This document shows positions 59,548 to 64,000 of a stretch of DNA of 64,000 nucleotides, piece after piece. Numbering within the stretch: position 1 is the stretch's first letter; the number at the start of each line of letters is the position of its first letter. Source of the stretch: a bacterium (GTDB lineage: Bacteria > Electryoneota > RPQS01); assembly GCA_023382385.1 (NCBI GenBank), contig JAHDVH010000003.1:248001-312000 (forward strand), written 5' to 3'. The notes under the pieces are model-generated. The model was not told where the DNA came from. It saw only the letters and a list, made by a program, of their open reading frames with translations, and did no database searches. A program made the translations under genes and the position numbers.

Positions 59548-60237
59548 ATGAAGTTGCTTGTTTTCGACATAGATGGCACCCTAACCCACCTTGACGGCGC
59601 GACGCGCAGAGCTTACTGGCGAGCGTTCCGCGCGGTCTTCGGCGTCGAACCCGTCACGGATGGCGTGTCGATGCACGGCCGGACAGATCCCCTGATCTTC
59701 CGCGAGTGCTTTGAAAGGACAGGTTTGGGCGGAAACTGGCGCAACGCGTATCAGGAGTTTAAACCTCGATATCTCGAGGCGCTTCCAGAATCCATTCGTA
59801 ATACAGAGAGGACTCATTTGCACGTCGGTGTGCGTGAGTTGCTTGTTTCCCTTTCAGAGCGTCCGCACGAATTTGCATTAGCTCTCGGCACCGGCAACAT
59901 GGAAGCGGGCGCTCGAGTGAAAATCGGCTATTTCGGTCTGAATGACTACTTTCCCGTAGGAGGTTTTGGAGACGAGCACGAAGAGCGTCACTTGATTCTA
60001 CAGGATTCTATCACCGCCTCACATGCCTACTACGGGCGATTGTTTTCGCCGGAAGAGACTTGGGTTATCGGTGACACAGAGCACGACGTTTACGGTGCGC
60101 AGCGGCTCGGCCTGCGCACCCTGGCGGTTGCAACGGGGGGAAAATACTCGGTCGAGATGCTGAAAGCGACAGGTGCGGAAGAGGTTCGCGCAGACTTGAG
60201 CGCGACGGCGGAATTGCTTGAACTCTTCCGAAACTAA
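59548..60237 (+). CDS. HAD-superfamily phosphatase (phosphoglycolate phosphatase-like)
   Basis: A 229-residue HAD hydrolase, first gene of the plus-strand group. Motif I FDIDGTLTHLD (nucleophile Asp7), motif II in LALGTGNMEAG, a Lys in the cap-adjacent region, and motif IV WVIGDTEHDVYGAQRLG are intact. Cap type C1. The substrate (phosphoglycolate, nucleotides or sugar phosphates) cannot be read. Its end overlaps the EamA transporter start by 20 bases. Confidence 0.87.
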   Translation: MKLLVFDIDGTLTHLDGATRRAYWRAFRAVFGVEPVTDGVSMHGRTDPLIFRECFERTGLGGNWRNAYQEFKPRYLEALPESIRNTERTHLHVGVRELLVSLSERPHEFALALGTGNMEAGARVKIGYFGLNDYFPVGGFGDEHEERHLILQDSITASHAYYGRLFSPEETWVIGDTEHDVYGAQRLGLRTLAVATGGKYSVEMLKATGAEEVRADLSATAELLELFRN

Positions 60238-61171
60238 GGCTGTCCTATCCCGCCGGCTGACGCTTTTCCTGCTCATGCTCACTCATGTCGGAGTGACTGG
60301 CTTCGGGTATGTCGTCAACAAGCTTGCGCTTCGCGAGTTCAATCCTTTCGCATATGGATTCTGGCGGTTGCTGATCGGCCTCTTCGGGCTTTCAACATTA
60401 GTTATTGTCACACGGTCGTGGCCAAGAATCGACAAGGTAGACTGGCCCAGGGTTTTAGTGTTGGCGCTGGTCGCCGTGCCTGTCAACCAGTTGATCTATC
60501 TGGTCGGGATGAGCAAAACCATGCCTTCCCATGCCTCTTTGCTCTATGGCACGACCGCTGTATTTGCGTTGTTTCTGTCTTCCGCTTTGGGCTACGAGCG
60601 TATTCGTCGGCATAAGGTCGTGGCGATCATTATTGCACTTTGCGGACTCGCTTTAGTCGTTACGCAGGGAGGAGCTATTGACACAAGCTCGGATCTGTTC
60701 CTGGGTGACGTCTTGATATTTACAGCTGTGCTGGCTTGGGCAACCTATACCGTGGTCGGCAAGCCTTTGGTCAAGAAATACGGCGCCTTGCCGTCGACAT
60801 GCGTAGTATTGATAATCGGATCAATCATCAGCCTGCCGTTCCTGGTAATACCGGCGCGTATGCAGGATTACACAGATATTACGTGGATTGGCTGGGGCGG
60901 CACTTTCTACGCAGGAATTGTGTTGACTGTTCTTGCCTACAATGTCTGGTACAGGATTCTGTCGATGGTCGACCCTTCGCAAGTCGCAATTCTGACTACC
61001 CCGCAACCGGTGGTCGCAACTACTCTCTCGACCTTTCTTGTCGGTGAAGTTGTCGGCTGGCCGTTAGCACTGGGTGGAGCCCTTGTGATTGCCGGAATTG
61101 TGCTTATGGACGCTCCTGCCTTCGCGAAGCATGCCGGAAATTTACGAAGAAGAGTCACGGGATTGCAGTAA
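60218..61171 (+). CDS. EamA/DMT family transporter
   Basis: A 317-residue permease with two EamA repeats, about ten membrane helices (first TLFLLMLTHVGVTGFGYVV, with REFNPFAYGFWRLLIGL after it; second repeat begins LFLGDVLIFTAVLAWATYTVVGKP). The start appears to be TTG at 60218, overlapping the HAD gene; the next ATG (60275) would cut into the first helix. Substrate unknown; families include amino-acid, sugar and drug exporters. Confidence 0.83.
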   Translation: MNSSETKAVLSRRLTLFLLMLTHVGVTGFGYVVNKLALREFNPFAYGFWRLLIGLFGLSTLVIVTRSWPRIDKVDWPRVLVLALVAVPVNQLIYLVGMSKTMPSHASLLYGTTAVFALFLSSALGYERIRRHKVVAIIIALCGLALVVTQGGAIDTSSDLFLGDVLIFTAVLAWATYTVVGKPLVKKYGALPSTCVVLIIGSIISLPFLVIPARMQDYTDITWIGWGGTFYAGIVLTVLAYNVWYRILSMVDPSQVAILTTPQPVVATTLSTFLVGEVVGWPLALGGALVIAGIVLMDAPAFAKHAGNLRRRVTGLQ

Positions 61172-61180
61172 GAGGTTTGA

Positions 61181-61702
61181 ATGTCTATCGCTGGCAAAAA
61201 AGTTGCGGTGCTCGTGGAACATCACTACCAGGATCTTGAAGTATGGTATCCCGTGATGCGCTTACGCGAAGCCGGAGTGAAAGTTCACTTGATCGGCACT
61301 GGATCTGCACCCGAATACGCAGGCAAATTCGGATATCCTGCTAAAGTGGACAAAACTGCAGACAAGATAAAGGCTGCCGGTTATGACGGGCTCGTCATAC
61401 CTGGTGGTTGGGCTCCTGACAAACTAAGGATGTCCGAAGCGGTCTTGTCTCTCGTGCGCGAGATGGATCGCGCAAAGAAACCGATTGCGTGTATTTGTCA
61501 CGGAGGATGGGTACTCGTTTCCGCAGGCGTTTTGCGCGGACGGAAAGTAACGAGTTATGTGGCGATTCGCGATGACATGGTGAACGCGGGCGCGAAGTGG
61601 GTAGACGAAGCCGTCGTGGTGGACAGGCACCTCATCACCTCGCGCAAGCCTGACGACCTGCCGGTTTTCATGATTGAATTTTTGAAGCAGCTTGCCGCCT
61701 GA
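61181..61702 (+). CDS. DJ-1/PfpI family protein (deglycase/protease-like)
   Basis: A 173-residue DJ-1/PfpI protein with the nucleophile Cys in PIACICHGGWVLVSAG, the elbow Glu at the VEHHYQDLEVWYPVM segment (VAVLVEHHYQDLE), and DGLVIPGGWAPDKLR. The YhbO/PfpI subgroup has been assigned deglycase or protease activity; which holds here is unknown. It is 10 bases downstream of the transporter and 4 before polX. Confidence 0.88.
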   Translation: MSIAGKKVAVLVEHHYQDLEVWYPVMRLREAGVKVHLIGTGSAPEYAGKFGYPAKVDKTADKIKAAGYDGLVIPGGWAPDKLRMSEAVLSLVREMDRAKKPIACICHGGWVLVSAGVLRGRKVTSYVAIRDDMVNAGAKWVDEAVVVDRHLITSRKPDDLPVFMIEFLKQLAA

Positions 61703-61705
61703 CGC

Positions 61706-63385
61706 ATGACTCGCGGTGAAGTGGTTGCATTGCTGGAGGAGTACGCGCTGCTTCTCGATTTACTTGATGAAGAGGCGTTCCGCGCACGCGCTTTCGCGAA
61801 TGCGGCCCGCCAACTCACGCAAGTGTCTGCAACTCTCGAAGAGCTTCTGATCGGCTCACGCCTGAAGATGGTTAAGGGTGTAGGTGCCGCGATTGAACAA
61901 GCGATACGCGACATTGCAGAGAGCGGAACATTTACTGAACTCGAACGTGCGAGGGACCGCGTTCCCCCTGGCGTATTAGACTTAATGCGCGTTGATGGTC
62001 TCGGTCCCAAAAAGGCTCGCGTACTGTGGCGCGAGGCACATATCTCTTCACTTGAAGAGCTGGACTCGGCCATCATGGCAGGCAAGCTTTCCGCTCTTTC
62101 AGGCTTTGGGGGCAAAACCCTTGAAAAATTCCGGGCCAGCATTGCTTTCCTGCAAACAATCGGCAAACGCAGGCTCCGGCATCATGCCAAAAGAATTGCG
62201 GCGGCGCTGACTGAACAAATCTTGGCACTTCCGCACGTCGACTCAGTTCACTTCTGTGGAAGCCTGCGTCGCAACTGTGAAACGATTGGTGATCTTGATT
62301 GCGCCGTGTGCGCATCACGTGAGCATCATAAGACCTCACGAGAGCTGATTTCGAGAATCGACGCTATCACGTGGAACAACAAGGACGGAGAGATTTGGTC
62401 TGGACGCACGACGGAAGGAATGGACATCGAGTTGTCCGTTTGCGCTCCCGATGAACTTGGGACAAGGCTTGTGCTCGCCACCGGTTCAAGAACTCACGTT
62501 GCCGAACTCCTGCGCCGCGCGGGTGAACTGCCCAACTCGCCGACTGAAGAACAGCTATACGGTATGCTCGGGCTTCAATTCGTTCCACCTGCACTGCGAG
62601 AGCAAACCACAGAGCCACGATTGTTAGGGGAACCTACGTATCCGTGCCCTGTTGAGAAGAAAGACATTCGAGGAATATTGCATATTCATTCGAACTACTC
62701 TGACGGACATCACTCCATTCGACAGATGGCAGAAGCCGCGATGCTGCGCGGCTATGAGTATATCGGGATTGCCGACCACTCCAAGTCGGCGGCTTACGCG
62801 GGAGGGCTTTCCACGGATCGCGTTATGGAACAGTGGGAAGAGATTGACTACTTGAATGATGAGCTTGCGCCGTTTCGCATTCTCAAAGGCACTGAATGTG
62901 ATATCCTTGCTGACGGAAGTTTGGACTACGATGACGGTCTTCTGCGGGGATTTGATTACGTCGTTGCGTCAATTCATCAGGGTTTTCATATGTCCGAAGA
63001 CGAGGCAACGACTCGCTTGTGCCGCGCTCTCGAGAATCCACACGTAGACATTCTTGGTCATGCCACCGGGCGTTTGCTCCTCAGGCGTGAAGGTTATCCA
63101 GTCAATCACGAAAAACTTTTGGAATGCGCGGCCGAGTACGGGAAATCGATCGAGTTGAACACGAATCCGCATCGTCTGGATCTTGACTGGCGGTGGTTCA
63201 AGCGCGCTATTGAACTCGAGATTCCCATTCCTCTGAACCCTGACGCGCACGCCGCAGATGGACTCGACGATATTGAATACGGTCTTGATCTGGCTGCTAA
63301 AGGACCGATCACGCAAGCACTTTGCCCTTCCGCATGGAGTGCTCACGAGTTCCTGCAATGGTGTCAAACTCACCCCCATCGATGA
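61706..63385 (+). CDS. polX: PolX: DNA polymerase X fused to PHP phosphoesterase
   Basis: Bacterial PolX with gap-filling polymerase and PHP exonuclease/AP-endonuclease activities. The 559 residues comprise an N-terminal helix-hairpin-helix region (MVKGVGAAIEQAIRDI and RVDGLGPKKARVLW), the nucleotidyltransferase with GSLRRNCETIGDLDCAV (Asp-x-Asp) and GMDIELSV (third Asp), and a C-terminal PHP domain with LHIHSNYSDGHHSIRQM, IADHSKS, EIDYLNDELAPFRILKGTECDI (seen as GTECDI), ASIHQGF and NTNPHRLDL metal motifs. Both active sites look intact. Confidence 0.93.
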   Translation: MTRGEVVALLEEYALLLDLLDEEAFRARAFANAARQLTQVSATLEELLIGSRLKMVKGVGAAIEQAIRDIAESGTFTELERARDRVPPGVLDLMRVDGLGPKKARVLWREAHISSLEELDSAIMAGKLSALSGFGGKTLEKFRASIAFLQTIGKRRLRHHAKRIAAALTEQILALPHVDSVHFCGSLRRNCETIGDLDCAVCASREHHKTSRELISRIDAITWNNKDGEIWSGRTTEGMDIELSVCAPDELGTRLVLATGSRTHVAELLRRAGELPNSPTEEQLYGMLGLQFVPPALREQTTEPRLLGEPTYPCPVEKKDIRGILHIHSNYSDGHHSIRQMAEAAMLRGYEYIGIADHSKSAAYAGGLSTDRVMEQWEEIDYLNDELAPFRILKGTECDILADGSLDYDDGLLRGFDYVVASIHQGFHMSEDEATTRLCRALENPHVDILGHATGRLLLRREGYPVNHEKLLECAAEYGKSIELNTNPHRLDLDWRWFKRAIELEIPIPLNPDAHAADGLDDIEYGLDLAAKGPITQALCPSAWSAHEFLQWCQTHPHR

Positions 63386-63837
63386 CGAATCAATCAGCAT
63401 CAAGGCTCTTCCAAAAACTCCCCGATGCGGACTTCCGTTCTCGCTGCCAGACATTGTGTGAGTTGCTTCGCCGAGATAACTCGGCATACGACTGGGTGGG
63501 CATCTACTGGGTAGACGGTGACGATCTCGTGCTCGGCCCCTGGTCGGGGAAGCAAGCAACTGAGCACACGCGCATTCCGATTTCACAGGGCATCTGCGGC
63601 GCAGCTGTTCGCGAGGGGCAAACCATTATCGTGGAGGACGTGCAGAATGATCCGCGATACCTTGCGTGTTTTCTCGAAACTCGCTCGGAAATCGTCGTTC
63701 CAATTCGTGCCGACGGCCTAATCATTGGCGAAATCGACATTGACGGCAAGCGCGTACGCGAGTTCGACGATAGAGACCAGGAATTTCTGGAAGAGCTATC
63801 GGAACTAATCGGTCGCGAGTGGCCGGGGCGATGGTGA
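63382..63837 (+). CDS. GAF-domain protein, free methionine-R-sulfoxide reductase-like but missing one Cys
   Basis: A 151-residue single GAF domain. The start ATG overlaps the polX stop as ATGA (63382-63385). DWVGIYWVDGDDLVLGPWSG, RIPISQGICGAAVREGQTIIVEDVQNDPRYLACF and SEIVVPIRADGLIIGEIDID follow the fRMsr/YebR pattern. Two of the three fRMsr active-site cysteines are at ICG and LAC, but the residue before RIP is not Cys (EHTRIP), so it may be a related signalling GAF or use another resolving residue. Confidence 0.75.
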   Translation: MTNQSASRLFQKLPDADFRSRCQTLCELLRRDNSAYDWVGIYWVDGDDLVLGPWSGKQATEHTRIPISQGICGAAVREGQTIIVEDVQNDPRYLACFLETRSEIVVPIRADGLIIGEIDIDGKRVREFDDRDQEFLEELSELIGREWPGRW

Positions 63838-64000
63838 ACGACTCGCCGCTGATGATCTCCGTATCCGGAGTGCGCGGCATCGTCGGGCAAAGCATGACTG
63901 CCGAGGTTTGTTTGCGGTGGGCACAGGCATTTGGAAATCAATGCGCGCCCGGACCAGTCGTCGTGGGTGGCGACAGCCGTATCAGCAAGACAATGATGCG
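63831..64000 (+). CDS. Phosphoglucomutase/phosphomannomutase family, N-terminal part (cut by window edge)
   Basis: The first 56 codons of an alpha-D-phosphohexomutase. ATG at 63831 overlaps the GAF stop by 7 bases; GTG at 63834 is the alternative. Visible are LMISVSGVRGIVGQSMT, LRWAQAFGNQ and VVVGGDSRISK, the N-terminal phosphoglucosamine mutase/PMM signature (GlmM or PGM/PMM); the phosphoserine motif lies off the window. Supplies hexose-1-phosphate for envelope sugars. Confidence 0.85.
   Translation, partial: MVNDSPLMISVSGVRGIVGQSMTAEVCLRWAQAFGNQCAPGPVVVGGDSRISKTMM

Overview
The window reads as chromosomal DNA of a diderm (Gram-negative-type) bacterium of the FCB assemblage, probably one of its uncultured phyla (Calditrichota/KSB1/Zixibacteria-like); the phylum is not resolved. 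Reasons: a secreted protein ends in a T9SS type A sorting domain (QNYPNPFNP motif), two outer-membrane proteins look PorV/PorQ-like, and there are Lnt, LapA/LapB, BamD-like and MCE proteins. Unlike typical Bacteroidota, several genes have clear Shine-Dalgarno sites and several promoters look like ordinary sigma70 sites. There is no rRNA operon, insertion sequence, CRISPR array or phage gene. No stretch longer than 300 bases lacks a gene.

Layout. From the left edge to 59381 all 58 protein genes, rnpB and one tRNA lie on the minus strand, mostly in tightly packed operons with ATGA/GTGA overlaps; at about 59.4-59.5 kb the direction switches and six genes run on the plus strand to the right edge. 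In direction of transcription from the switch point: a Tsx-like outer-membrane protein; tRNA(CAU) with its own promoter and terminator; a zinc-ribbon coiled-coil protein; a type I RNase H; rnpB; recJ; three secreted or periplasmic proteins of unknown role; a methylcrotonyl-CoA carboxylase operon; acyl-CoA dehydrogenase, MBL hydrolase, thiolase, 3-hydroxyacyl-CoA dehydrogenase, a second acyl-CoA dehydrogenase and ilvE (together a leucine/short-chain acyl-CoA catabolic supercluster, 40.1-52.7 kb); nusB and secA; smg-topA-xerC-hpf-hprK followed by mannose-type PTS IIA and IIB and an MCE protein; adenine deaminase; a candidate regulatory leader and hisS; sfsA, miaB; lapA-lapB-SPOR; mutS; yicC-gmk-rpoZ-coaBC; a family 4 uracil-DNA glycosylase; dnaB; rel; an HU-like protein; ruvX; an oxidoreductase; and an envelope operon lnt - barrel protein - small membrane protein - BamD-like lipoprotein - nadD; then the T9SS cargo protein and the start of a Tricorn-like protein. 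The plus-strand genes are a HAD phosphatase, an EamA transporter, a PfpI/DJ-1 protein, PolX, a GAF protein and a phosphohexomutase cut by the window edge.

How it fits together. Most of the window is housekeeping: replication and repair (dnaB, topA, mutS, recJ, udg, polX, xerC, ruvX), RNA and translation (rnpB, hisS, miaB, nusB, hpf, rpoZ), stringent response (rel), secretion and envelope (secA, lnt, lapAB, BamD-like). The observations most worth a second look are: a possible terminator/antiterminator switch in front of hisS; lysine-rich, histone-like tails on two enzymes (C-terminal on CoaBC, N-terminal on TopA); a PTS remnant with HprK but no permease in view; a methylcrotonyl-CoA carboxylase alpha subunit split at a GTGA junction; and a secreted beta-solenoid with a CANG/TANG ladder. 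I did not find a clearly new multi-gene defence or mobile system here.
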